From contig CAXBLT010000003.1 of NCBI GenBank assembly GCA_963976795.1, positions 186,001 through 250,000 on the forward strand: a stretch of DNA of 64,000 bases, in the 5' to 3' direction. Under the pieces are notes generated by a model. It searched no databases. It was not told where the DNA came from and was given only the letters and a program-made list of their open reading frames with translations. The DNA is from UBA7359 sp963976795. GTDB lineage: Bacteria; Pseudomonadota; Gammaproteobacteria; Eutrophobiales; Eutrophobiaceae. Below are positions 57,379 to 64,000 of the stretch, in pieces; positions within the stretch are counted from its first letter, which is position 1; each line of letters begins with the position of its first letter. Both the position numbers and the translations under genes were made by a program.

Positions 57379-58661
57379 TGAAAATTTTAGTCGTAGGTGG
57401 TGGTGGTCGTGAACATGCCTTGGCATGGAAGGCAGCGCAGTCTGATCAAGTTGAATTAGTTTATGTCGCGCCTGGTAATGCGGGTACTGCAACAGAGAAC
57501 AAGATTGAAAATGTTGCAATCAGTGCGGAAGATATTCCGGCATTAAAGGCGTTTGCTGAAAAAGAAAAAATAGACCTGACCATCATTGGACCAGAAGTGC
57601 CTTTGGTTGCAGGTATTGTTGATGAGTTTCAACAAGCAGGACTGTCTTGCTTTGGCCCATCAAAAGCGGCAGCGATCCTTGAAGGCTCTAAGTCATTCAC
57701 AAAAGACTTCTTAAAGAAATATAAAATTCCTACCGCAGGTTATGATGTTTTTACAGAAGTTGAGCCTGCGATCGCCTATGTGAAATCACAATCGATTCCT
57801 ATCGTAATAAAAGCAGATGGCTTAGCTGCGGGAAAAGGTGTTGTTATAGCAACGACGGAAGAGGAAGCAATCAATACCATTGAAGATATGTTATCTGGAA
57901 ATAAGTTTGGTGATGCAGGTCATCGTGTTGTTGTAGAAGAATTTCTTGAAGGCGAAGAAGCGAGTTTTATTGTTATGGTCGATGGTGAAAATATACTACC
58001 ACTTGCGAGTTCTCAAGATCATAAAGCCCGTGATGATGGTGACACTGGCCCCAATACTGGTGGTATGGGTGCCTATTCTCCCGCTCCTGTTGTCGATGCG
58101 GCAATGCATGATCGAATAATGAAAGAAGTCATCGTCCCAACAGTAAAGGGGATGGAAAGCGAAGGTAGAACCTATATCGGTTTTCTCTATGCAGGTGTCA
58201 TGATTACCAAAGACGGCACACCAAAGACACTAGAGTTTAATTGTAGGTTCGGTGATCCTGAGACACAACCGATCATGATGCGTTTAAAAAGTGACTTGGT
58301 TTCATTATGCCTTGCGGCAACAAAAGGAAACCTGAATAACTGCAACGCTGAGTGGGATGAACGCGCTGCATTGGGCGTCGTTACCGCGTCAGCAGGCTAC
58401 CCTGCAAGCGCAAGTAAAGGTGATGTGATTAGCGGATTAGAAAATGCGGATAACAAAAATGTAAAAGTTTTTCATGCGGGCACAAAAAATGACAAAGGTG
58501 ATATCGTTACGGCTGGTGGTCGCGTTTTATGCGTGACGGGTTTAGGTGAGTCAGTTACCAAAGCACAAGCAGAAGTATACGAAGTATTAAATGAAATTAG
58601 CTATGAAGGAATGTTTCACAGAAAAGATATTGGTTATAGAGCTGTAAAAAGAGAAAAATAA
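57378..58661 (+). CDS. purD: Phosphoribosylamine-glycine ligase
   Basis: 427 residues of the ATP-grasp family: MKILVVGGGGREHALAWKAAQS, GPEVPLVAGIVDEF, IKADGLAAGKGVV, SQDHKARDDGDTGPNTGGMGAYSP and FNCRFGDPETQ. It makes glycinamide ribonucleotide. End of the purHD operon; the decayed integron starts just past it. Confidence 0.97.
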   Translation: MKILVVGGGGREHALAWKAAQSDQVELVYVAPGNAGTATENKIENVAISAEDIPALKAFAEKEKIDLTIIGPEVPLVAGIVDEFQQAGLSCFGPSKAAAILEGSKSFTKDFLKKYKIPTAGYDVFTEVEPAIAYVKSQSIPIVIKADGLAAGKGVVIATTEEEAINTIEDMLSGNKFGDAGHRVVVEEFLEGEEASFIVMVDGENILPLASSQDHKARDDGDTGPNTGGMGAYSPAPVVDAAMHDRIMKEVIVPTVKGMESEGRTYIGFLYAGVMITKDGTPKTLEFNCRFGDPETQPIMMRLKSDLVSLCLAATKGNLNNCNAEWDERAALGVVTASAGYPASASKGDVISGLENADNKNVKVFHAGTKNDKGDIVTAGGRVLCVTGLGESVTKAQAEVYEVLNEISYEGMFHRKDIGYRAVKREK

Positions 58662-58689
58662 AACTTCTCTTTCGTTAAAGATTATCCAG

Positions 58690-59067
58690 TGGTGACTTAA
58701 CCCCATGCCCCCTTTGTTAAGAACGTGTGTATAAATCATGGTTGTCTTAACATTCGAATGTCTCATTAATTCTTGTATGATTCTTATATTATCTACATGG
58801 GTGTAGTGTATGTCGGTTTTGCAGGAGTAAAAACCAAACGTATCTATTCTCAAGTAGATGTGCTGCAAACGAACGTCGAAAGACATGCGTCATAACGTGT
58901 TTCATGATATTTGCTTTTCTAATGGTATTACTGATAGCTCTTGAAACAGACCTGGTATGAATCTGATGCCGACTAACATTTTTTGTAATGGGATCAACAG
59001 ATGTTTTATGCGACTCATTTTTTTATCTTACGAGAGCAAGTAATGAAGGCGGATTTTGTTCGTTCAT
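58690..59067 (-). pseudogene. Integron-type tyrosine recombinase remnant (intI-like)
   Basis: From ATG 59067, with AAGGAGAGGG 3 bases upstream, the frame reads MNEQNPPSLLALVR, then TAA and, in the same frame, KNESHKTSVDPITKNVSRHQ, IHTRSVSRAISNTIRKANIM and KHVMTHVFRRSFAAHLLEN. These are the N-terminal 14 residues and the C-terminal catalytic part of an IntI-like integrase with the middle 200 or so residues lost. After LLEN about 45 foreign bases shift the frame, and the end continues as DNIRIIQELMRHSNVKTTMI then YTHVLNKGGMG, with the catalytic tyrosine. The box II triad is altered (HVFRR instead of HTFRH). It cannot be functional. The exact 3' end is uncertain. Confidence 0.8.
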
Positions 59068-59285
59068 GTTCCCTCTCCTTGGGGTGATTTCCTTATTAAA
59101 TGTTCAATATAAAATTAGTAATTAATTTTTTAAGTCATTGAGTTTTATTGAAATATCATGCGTTGTTCTTCGAGTCATTTTCCTCGACTCCTAAATAGGG
59201 TAATAACAGTATAAACTGCCTACCTAAGTCGAGTTTTCATACTCGCATTATGTTAATCGTTATATATGAAAAATAGATGTGATAA
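59068..59285. other. Intergenic region between integrase remnant and first cassette-like gene
   Basis: About 218 bp of AT-rich sequence where an attI site and a cassette promoter would be expected. I see no open frame and no clear repeat. No specific attI can be identified by eye because attI sites share little beyond the GTT core. Confidence 0.4.
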
Positions 59286-60200
59286 ATGCTTGAATCATAT
59301 GATTTCCTAAAATTAGTTCTCGATACAATTACAGAACATATCGTTGTAATAGATAACGAAGGAGATATTTTATTTGTAAATAAGAGCTGGAGCACATTCG
59401 CACAAAACAACGAATGTTTAATAGACGAGAGATGGAATGGCGTTAATTATTTAAGAGAATGTGATAAAGCAGCTTCTATGGGGGATGTGTTTGGTGCCAA
59501 GGCGGCAAGCGGAATTAGATCGGTAATAAAATCCGACGCAGAAGAATTTTACTGTGAATATCCTTGCCATAGCCCAGATCAGAAACGGTGGTTTATGATG
59601 CGAGTCACCTCTTTCACTATTCAGGGTGTTAATTGTTTTGTAATTTCGCATCAGAATATTACAGAAAGAAAACTTGCCGAAGAAGAAGTTATAAATTTAT
59701 CACGCATTGATGGCCTCACTGGTATCCCAAATCGTCGATACTTTAATGAGTTTCTGAATAGGGAATGGAATCGATGCCGTCGCCTTGGCATGCCAATCTC
59801 ACTTGCGATAATTGATCTTGATCATTTTAAGTTATTAAATGACACCTACGGACATCAGACAGGAGATGCCTGTTTAAAAGCAGTCGGAGGAATACTAAAA
59901 GGGTTTGGTATAAGACCGGGTGACATCTGTGCTCGATATGGAGGGGAGGAGTTTGTGATAGTGTATGGAAACACCAGTCTAGATAAAGCTCAGATCTTGG
60001 TTAGCAAATTACTTGATGAAATTCGTTTATTAAATATTCCTAATGAAAAATCACCAACGCTCCCTGCCTTAACTGCAAGTATAGGATTGACCACAATGTA
60101 CCCAAGTGAAGAAAATAGTGAGAGTGATCTCATTAAAAAATCTGATGAATCACTTTATTTAGCAAAGGAAAATGGTAGAAATCAAATTTGTTTTACTTAG
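59286..60200 (+). CDS. PAS-GGDEF diguanylate cyclase
   Basis: 304 residues. A PAS sensor domain (about 8-130, TEHIVVIDNEGDILFVNKSWSTFAQNN, FVISHQNITERKLAEEEV) is followed by a GGDEF domain with DGLTGIPNRRYFNEFL, LAIIDLDHFKLLNDTYGHQTGD and the active-site ARYGGEEFVIVYG. It should make cyclic di-GMP. No membrane helix or EAL domain. It is first after the integrase remnant and followed by an attC 5' half, so it may be a cassette, though diguanylate cyclases are uncommon there. Confidence 0.93.
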   Translation: MLESYDFLKLVLDTITEHIVVIDNEGDILFVNKSWSTFAQNNECLIDERWNGVNYLRECDKAASMGDVFGAKAASGIRSVIKSDAEEFYCEYPCHSPDQKRWFMMRVTSFTIQGVNCFVISHQNITERKLAEEEVINLSRIDGLTGIPNRRYFNEFLNREWNRCRRLGMPISLAIIDLDHFKLLNDTYGHQTGDACLKAVGGILKGFGIRPGDICARYGGEEFVIVYGNTSLDKAQILVSKLLDEIRLLNIPNEKSPTLPALTASIGLTTMYPSEENSESDLIKKSDESLYLAKENGRNQICFT

Positions 60201-60502
60201 CATACTTATGCATAACAAATCATTTAAAAAGCTCAAGAAAAACCTCGCGCCGATTAACACAATAGCCCGAAATTGAATTTATAGTATCGAGCAATTTTGG
60301 AAAGTATGAAATTTCAGAAAATGGATAGAGATGAGGCTGAAGTTCTATACGCAGGCTTAAAAGAAGAGAAAATTGAGATTGTTCGAAACTGAGAGCGTGA
60401 GCTATTGAACAAGTTTCGCAAGCGCATCAATCGGGACACTCGCAAGCTTGCACCTGAGGCAGAGGTTATATTCTCAAAAAAGAATCAAGAGGCTAATTAT
60501 TT
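60201..60502 (+). other. Gap between first and second cassette-like genes with a broken small frame
   Basis: About 300 bp. Besides the partial attC it holds a frame from ATG 60306, MKFQKMDRDEAEVLYAGLKE EKIEIVRN, stopped by TGA at about 60390 and continuing in frame as ERELLNKFRKRINRDTRKLA up to the methyltransferase start. The charged, helical sequence reads like real protein with one nonsense codon, perhaps the rest of a dead cassette gene. No family recognised. Confidence 0.35.
60210..60240 (+). other. Partial attC-like site (5' half) after the diguanylate cyclase
   Basis: GCATAACAAATCATTTAAA is a typical attC beginning (R'' box GCATAAC followed by the L'' region), 10 bases after the stop codon. 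The matching 3' half ending in GTTATGC is missing in the following 100 bases, so the site looks truncated. Confidence 0.5.
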
Positions 60503-61333
60503 ATGTCATATGATAAAACCGTATCAAACCATTATTTTCATGGCGATCTGATTAATGCAATTAAAGCAGCTCTTCCTGGTCTCGGTAAAACCACTGAGAA
60601 TGTGACTATTGAAGATCTTGCGCCTGTCGATGAGTTTCATATCGGAGGACGTTTAGCAACTGATAATCTAATCGAACAGCTTAACTTTTCAGAAGAACAC
60701 CATGTGTTAGATGTGGGTTGTGGTTTAGGAGGGGCATCGCGCTACGTGGCATCTAAATTTAAAAGTCGCGTTACAGGAATTGACTTAAGCCCTGAGTATA
60801 TTGAAACGGGAAAGGTTTTGTGTAGTTGGTTAAACCTTGATGGAGATATAACGCTAGAGCAGGGAAGTGCACTATCAATGCCTTTTCAGGACAACATGTT
60901 TGATGGTGGTTATATGCTTCATGTTGGTATGAATATTGATGATAAGATATCTCTGTTTTCTGAAATTTATCGGGTATTAAAACCTGGGGCATGTTTTGGT
61001 GTTTATGACATTATGCGACAAAAAGAAGGCGCCCTTCTTTATCCTGTACCATGGGCGACAAAAAGCAGCATCAGCAAACTATCAACACCCGACCAATACA
61101 AAAAAGCATTAAATGATGCTGGTTTTGAGCTTTCTAAAGAGTGCAATCGTCGCGACTTTGCACTGGATTTTTTTAAGCAGCTACGTGCAAAAGCAGAGGT
61201 TAACGACGGCCCACCACCCCTTGGCTTACACACTTTAATGCAGGAAAGTACTGCTGAAAGAATAAAAAACATGATTGAAAATATAGCAACAAATTTGATT
61301 GCTCCAGTTGAGATTGTTGCTCAAAAAATATAA
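60503..61333 (+). CDS. Class I SAM-dependent methyltransferase (cassette-borne)
   Basis: 276 residues with a clear methyltransferase fold: motif I VLDVGCGLGGASRYVASKF, then VTGIDLSPEYIETGK, ALSMPFQDNMFDGGYMLHV and YRVLKPGACFGVYDIM. It resembles sarcosine/dimethylglycine or UbiE-type small-molecule methyltransferases; the substrate is not known. Its stop codon lies inside the R'' end of an attC site, as expected for a cassette gene. Confidence 0.88.
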   Translation: MSYDKTVSNHYFHGDLINAIKAALPGLGKTTENVTIEDLAPVDEFHIGGRLATDNLIEQLNFSEEHHVLDVGCGLGGASRYVASKFKSRVTGIDLSPEYIETGKVLCSWLNLDGDITLEQGSALSMPFQDNMFDGGYMLHVGMNIDDKISLFSEIYRVLKPGACFGVYDIMRQKEGALLYPVPWATKSSISKLSTPDQYKKALNDAGFELSKECNRRDFALDFFKQLRAKAEVNDGPPPLGLHTLMQESTAERIKNMIENIATNLIAPVEIVAQKI

Positions 61334-61410
61334 CGATCACATGCATGCGACAGTAAAAAGCGGCGCTCCTTCCTACTCTTTTTTACTGCCGATGATATGT
61401 GGCGTTATGT
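61328..61410 (+). other. attC recombination site 1
   Basis: Outer boxes ATATAAC (61328-61334) and GTTATGT (61404-61410) pair, extending as ATAACG-n2-CACAT with ATGTGGCGTTAT. An inner stem CAGTAAAAAG / CTTTTTTACTG flanks a 17-base loop. The imperfect hairpin with mismatched spacers and a GTT core at the 3' end is the attC layout. It overlaps the methyltransferase stop and precedes the next gene by 31 bp. Confidence 0.82.
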
Positions 61411-61441
61411 GTTCTCATCACAGATTTAATTAGGAGGTTTT

Positions 61442-61816
61442 ATGATAAAAATCACTGTGAGTATCGATGTCTCCAGCTTAAAGCAAGCTGAAACCTTCTA
61501 TACAGAGGCCCTCGGCTGTAAGAAAATTAGAGATCAAGGTTCTAATATGGTTGTTCTCGGAACTGAGAATTGCGACATATATTTACAAGAAAAAGAGGCA
61601 GGAACAAAAGCCCTCTCATCAAGTAAGATCGTTCGTGATTACAGTCGTCATTGGACACCTATTCATTTAGATTTTATTACAGAAAATATAGATGTCGTTG
61701 TTAAAAAAATACTCGAACTAGGAGGTATGCATGAAGGTGGCGAAAGTGGTGATTGGGGTTCTATTGCATATTGTGCAGACCCATTCGGTAACGGGTTCTG
61801 TGTCATTAATGAATAG
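61442..61816 (+). CDS. VOC (glyoxalase/bleomycin-resistance fold) protein (cassette-borne)
   Basis: 124 residues with the paired beta-alpha-beta-beta-beta modules of the VOC superfamily: ITVSIDVSSLKQAETFYTEALGCKKI at the start and TPIHLDFITENIDVVVKKILELGG with IAYCADPFGNGFCVIN at the end. Metal ligands cannot be fixed with certainty. VOC proteins are common in integron arrays. AGGAGG stands 7 bases before the ATG. Confidence 0.88.
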   Translation: MIKITVSIDVSSLKQAETFYTEALGCKKIRDQGSNMVVLGTENCDIYLQEKEAGTKALSSSKIVRDYSRHWTPIHLDFITENIDVVVKKILELGGMHEGGESGDWGSIAYCADPFGNGFCVINE

Positions 61817-61828
61817 CACAAATAATAA

Positions 61829-61908
61829 GCCAATCGATCGAATATTCACGGATTAAGTTATACTCTTTATCCAAAAGCGAGCCGCGAACTTCATTTCAAT
61901 CGTTAGGT
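61829..61908 (+). other. attC-like site 2 (degenerate)
   Basis: The 3' box is CGTTAGGT (61901-61908). The 5' arm CCAATCGATCGAAT pairs imperfectly with the region before it, and an inner stem GGATTAAG / CTTTATCC lies between. The 5' box GCCAATC departs from the RYYYAAC consensus. It separates the VOC gene from the GyrI-like gene and has the expected size (80 bp). Confidence 0.55.
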
Positions 61909-61927
61909 TTCAATTGAGGTAAGAGAA

Positions 61928-62392
61928 ATGGATGTAGAAATAATAAATTTTCCAGAAACCAAAGTTGCGGTAATTGAGCATCAAGGATCGCCTGAAAGCG
62001 AACACGAGTCAGTTAAAAAACTGGTAGCATGGCGTATTAAAAATAAATTGCCACTTTCCGACGCCCACCGTAGTTATGGCATTCATTACAATGACCCTCG
62101 TAAAGTACCTGCTTCAGATTATCGCGTAGACTTCTGCATTTCTATTGAGAAAGAGGTTACCAAAAACTCATTCGGTGTTTTAAACAAATGTATTCCCGCC
62201 CTTCGTTGCGCCAAAGTCCGGCACTTTGGTTCACGTGAGAATATTAGTGCTGCACATTATCTTTATGAAGAATGGTTGCCAAGTAGTGGTGAAAAAATTT
62301 CGGAGTTCCCTTTGTTCTTTCATTACGTAAATATTGGCCCTGAAGTTCAGGAGTCAGCAATGATTACTGACATATATCTTCCAGTTCTTTAA
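61928..62392 (+). CDS. GyrI-like small-molecule-binding domain protein (cassette-borne)
   Basis: 154 residues resembling the GyrI / AraC effector-binding (SOUL-like) fold: VEIINFPETKVAVIEHQGSPE, SYGIHYNDPRKVPASDYRVDF and the end EWLPSSGEKISEFPLFFHYVN. It has no DNA-binding domain. Stand-alone proteins of this type bind small hydrophobic or cationic compounds, and one (GyrI/SbmC) protects gyrase from toxins. The family call is good; the ligand is unknown. Start ATG 61928 is preceded by GAGGTAAGAG. Confidence 0.85.
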   Translation: MDVEIINFPETKVAVIEHQGSPESEHESVKKLVAWRIKNKLPLSDAHRSYGIHYNDPRKVPASDYRVDFCISIEKEVTKNSFGVLNKCIPALRCAKVRHFGSRENISAAHYLYEEWLPSSGEKISEFPLFFHYVNIGPEVQESAMITDIYLPVL

Positions 62393-62421
62393 ATATCTCG
62401 GAGTACAGTGAATGCAAAAAC

Positions 62422-62499
62422 ACCTTACAAAAACATCAAGTCGTCCGTTGCCGCTCACTGGGACGCGTAAAAATCTGCGCCCTCATGTAAAGGTTAGGC
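62422..62499 (+). other. attC recombination site 3
   Basis: 5' box ACCTTAC (62422-62428), 3' box GTTAGGC (62493-62499). Second-level pairing ACATCAAG with CCTCATGT is partial, and an inner perfect stem CGTCC / GGACG (62442-62465) closes a variable loop. The 3' box is the attC consensus GTTRRRY. The next start codon is 14 bases downstream. Confidence 0.68.
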
Positions 62500-62512
62500 A
62501 AGCTTAAAGAAA

Positions 62513-63010
62513 GTGCTATTTCAACTAGGGAAAAAGTATCGAGGACATTGGGAATCAAGTCTGAACCCCGTTAGAGTAAACTTTAATGAAAAGATCTGGA
62601 AAGTAGTATCCGTTTCCGATGCCCCTGATGAGTTCTTTTTTAGCCTCTTTCAAAAGTCAGATGGCTCCACCTTTTATATCACATCCGAAGATCTAGAAGG
62701 CGAACTGATCGATTCCGCGTTCATGGAAGAGGTAATATTTGCAAAAATGTTTAACGCTGATAATGACGCATCTATAGATAACAAGTTTTCAGATAAGATT
62801 TGCGAAACATCGTTCAACTTCGTCCGATATCGTTTCATGAATAAGAAGTTTGGCATTCAATTGGCGAATTATGGTTACACCACATTTGGTGATATTCTTG
62901 TAATTATCGGTCTAGCCTGGCCCGAGCATCTAGAGATTTCTGAAGGTTCGTACTGGCCAATAAAACACGAAGCTTTGATTTCTGGCATACACCTTGAGTA
63001 TTCAATCTAG
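62513..63010 (+). CDS. Cassette-borne protein of unknown function
   Basis: 165 residues from GTG 62513; no family recognised. Composition is that of a soluble alpha/beta protein rich in aromatics (FNEKIWKVVSVSDAPDEFFF, FVRYRFMNKKFGIQLANYGY). It ends WPIKHEALISGIHLEYSI. There is no signal peptide or membrane helix. The start is placed right behind attC 3 and the end lies 27 bp before attC 4, so it is the sole gene of its cassette. Confidence 0.75.
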   Translation: MLFQLGKKYRGHWESSLNPVRVNFNEKIWKVVSVSDAPDEFFFSLFQKSDGSTFYITSEDLEGELIDSAFMEEVIFAKMFNADNDASIDNKFSDKICETSFNFVRYRFMNKKFGIQLANYGYTTFGDILVIIGLAWPEHLEISEGSYWPIKHEALISGIHLEYSI

Positions 63011-63037
63011 TTACTTTCTTAATAACCAATCAGACCT

Positions 63038-63116
63038 GTCTAACAGGAATTTCAACGCGACGTCGGCAAGCATCATGCCGCTTCGCGGTAACTTTATTGG
63101 CGGCGCCGAGTTAGAA
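63038..63116 (+). other. attC recombination site 4
   Basis: Outer boxes GTCTAAC (63038-63044) and GTTAGAA (63110-63116) pair over six bases. Inside, CGGCA / TGCCG and CGCTTCGCG form stems. Size (79 bp) and position after the unknown gene fit attC, but the middle arms pair poorly. No cassette follows; the next gene, arsC, is on the other strand. Confidence 0.65.
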
Positions 63117-63150
63117 AAACGTAAAACCATTAACAACGATAAGGTATTGT

Positions 63151-63660
63151 TTAGGTTTCTTCCGGATATAAGGTTCCAATCTTTTCCAATTCTTTTTGTA
63201 AAATCGATCGCTCAGAATTATCTAACGATAAACGAGTGAATAATTTCAGTCGGTGGCTCAGTATCTGATAAGCTTTCTGAAATAATATTCGTTGTTCATT
63301 ATCATTTAACTCCGGTTGATCCGGGTCATCTATACCCCAATGCGCTGATAGCACTTGTCCGTTCCATATAGGACAGGTTTCATTTGCTGCGCGGCCACAG
63401 ACGGTAAATACAAAATCAAGTATTGGAGCGTTGTCGCCTGTAAACTCATTCCAACTCTTACTTCTAAACGAAGCAGTTTTAAAATTATTTTTCTTCAATA
63501 ATTCGATGGTAAAAGGATTTACTTTTCCTTTTGGAATACTGCCCGCACTATAGGAATTAAATCGACGTAATCCCCATCGTTGTAATAACGCTTCCGCCAT
63601 AATGCTGCGGGCAGAATTTCCAGTACATAAAAAGAGTACATTGAATTTTTTCTCGGACAT
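63151..63660 (-). CDS. arsC: Arsenate reductase, low-molecular-weight phosphatase type
   Basis: 169 residues. The P-loop LFLCTGNSARSIMAEALLQ carries the nucleophile cysteine; VFTVCGRAANETCP provides the further redox cysteines of thioredoxin-linked ArsC, and HWGIDDPDQPE is conserved. It reduces arsenate to arsenite. The C-terminal extension (after LFTRLS) is usual. Divergent from arsR over 78 bp that hold the operator. Confidence 0.93.
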   Translation of the reverse strand: MSEKKFNVLFLCTGNSARSIMAEALLQRWGLRRFNSYSAGSIPKGKVNPFTIELLKKNNFKTASFRSKSWNEFTGDNAPILDFVFTVCGRAANETCPIWNGQVLSAHWGIDDPDQPELNDNEQRILFQKAYQILSHRLKLFTRLSLDNSERSILQKELEKIGTLYPEET

Positions 63661-63690
63661 GTCTTTACCCTGGTAAATTAATAGTGAATA

Positions 63691-63710
63691 ATATATGTTT
63701 AAGCATATAT
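63691..63710. promoter_or_regulatory. Probable ArsR operator between arsC and arsR
   Basis: A perfect inverted repeat ATATATG-N6-CATATAT lies in the middle of the arsC-arsR gap. ArsR/SmtB regulators bind AT-rich palindromes of this kind and release on arsenite. It could control both genes. Confidence 0.65.
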
Positions 63711-63738
63711 ATGTATAGACGTATATTATTACAAAATT

Positions 63739-64000
63739 ATGACGCCTGAAATTTTATTAAAATCATTGTCCGACCAAACTCGTTTGCGTAGCTTGATGCT
63801 GCTAATGCAGGAGGGAGAGCTTTGCGTTTGTGAGTTAACGCATTCATTAGATTTGATTCAGCCTAAAATATCGCGCCATTTGGCTTCATTAAGGGATATG
63901 CAAGTTGTTATTGATAGGCGTGTTGGTCAATGGATTTATTACAGCATTAATCCAAAATTACCGTTATGGGCAAATGAGCTATTGCAAGCAGCGTTAAAGG
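63739..64000 (+). CDS. arsR: ArsR family arsenic-responsive repressor, N-terminal part (runs off right edge)
   Basis: From ATG 63739 the frame is open to the window end (87 codons): MTPEILLKSLSDQTRLRSLM, then LMQEGELCVCELTHSLDLIQ, PKISRHLASLRDMQVVIDRR and VGQWIYYSIN. This is the winged-helix ArsR fold with the arsenite-binding ELCVCEL motif and recognition helix QPKISRHLASL. The rest of the gene, and probably an arsenite pump gene, lie beyond the window. Confidence 0.92.
   Translation, partial: MTPEILLKSLSDQTRLRSLMLLMQEGELCVCELTHSLDLIQPKISRHLASLRDMQVVIDRRVGQWIYYSINPKLPLWANELLQAALK

Larger units (their letters stand above)
58690..63116 (+). mobile_element. Decayed chromosomal integron: dead integrase plus five-gene cassette-like array
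   Basis: The layout is the canonical one for an integron. A minus-strand integron-type tyrosine recombinase (now a pseudogene) is followed by a row of unrelated plus-strand genes. Four candidate attC sites (61328-61410, 61829-61908, 62422-62499, 63038-63116) each close one gene and open into the next within 14-32 bp, except that the last has no cassette after it. A fifth, partial site follows the diguanylate cyclase. The genes share no pathway, as is usual for cassettes. The attI site should be between 59067 and 59286 but I cannot point to it. The right end at 63116 is my estimate. Confidence 0.75.

Noticed and set aside
58587..58886. 99-codon minus-strand frame after purD
   Set aside because: Not a gene of its own. 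Its middle is the C-terminal piece of the integrase remnant, and the rest overlaps purD antisense.
62994..63239. 81-codon plus-strand frame overlapping attC site 4 and arsC
   Set aside because: It runs through the attC hairpin and antisense to arsC, with no coding character.
1..64000. tRNA, rRNA, CRISPR arrays and sigma-54 promoters
   Set aside because: I looked for cloverleaf ends, regularly spaced repeats and TGGC-N8-TGC type elements and found none I could defend by eye.

Overview
The window reads as a stretch of a gammaproteobacterial chromosome. The evidence is a series of gene orders typical of that class: yrbG-kdsD-kdsC-lptC-lptA-lptB-rpoN-hpf-ptsN-hprK-rapZ-ptsH-ptsI-mgtE, leuS-lptE-holA-proA-nadD-rsfS-rlmH, aroQ-accB-accC-prmA, dusB-fis-purH-purD and phoB-phoR-pst. 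By eye the base composition is moderately AT-rich. The mix (HprK together with the nitrogen PTS, PstC and PstA with large extra domains, a PiT/DUF47 pair) suggests a free-living aquatic lineage, possibly near Thiotrichales/Piscirickettsiaceae. That placement is inference only.

Layout. 1-528 is the 5' part of a minus-strand sugar kinase (AmgK-like). 667-13005 is a long plus-strand run for Kdo synthesis and LPS transport, sigma-54, the nitrogen-related PTS and a Mg2+ transporter; it contains an internally deleted EIIA remnant. 13169-14960 holds a secreted protein of unknown function and a frameshifted thioesterase. 15085-22359 is a minus-strand housekeeping run (rlmH to leuS, then a ComEA-like protein). 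22599-41958 is phosphate and polyphosphate metabolism: an OprP-type porin, phoBR, pstS, pstCAB, phoU, a PiT transporter with its DUF47 partner, ppk, ppx and a SixA-like phosphatase. Four PhoB-box regions are readable. The pst locus is split by a repeat element, a possible mobile-element scar and a DUF262-HNH gene that looks like a modification-dependent restriction enzyme. 41970-49883 is mixed: a methyltransferase, a DnaJ/TerB protein, LysE, SulP, a trmH-like fragment, FxsA, CutA, DsbD and a TlpA-like thioredoxin. 49987-58661 is housekeeping (aroQ, acc, prmA, dusB-fis, purHD).

58690-63116 is the most interesting part. A decayed, divergently oriented integron-type integrase is followed by a row of single genes on the plus strand (diguanylate cyclase, methyltransferase, VOC protein, GyrI-like protein, unknown protein). 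All but the first are closed by a short imperfect inverted repeat that looks like an attC site; the first is followed by only an attC 5' half. I read it as a chromosomal integron whose integrase has died. The window ends in a divergent arsC/arsR pair with a palindromic operator; arsR runs off the right edge.

How the genes work together: LPS genes and PTS-Ntr regulators share the first operon, as in many gammaproteobacteria. The central block couples phosphate sensing (PhoBR, PhoU), uptake (porin, Pst, PiT) and storage (Ppk, Ppx). I found no rRNA gene, tRNA gene, CRISPR array or intact transposase.
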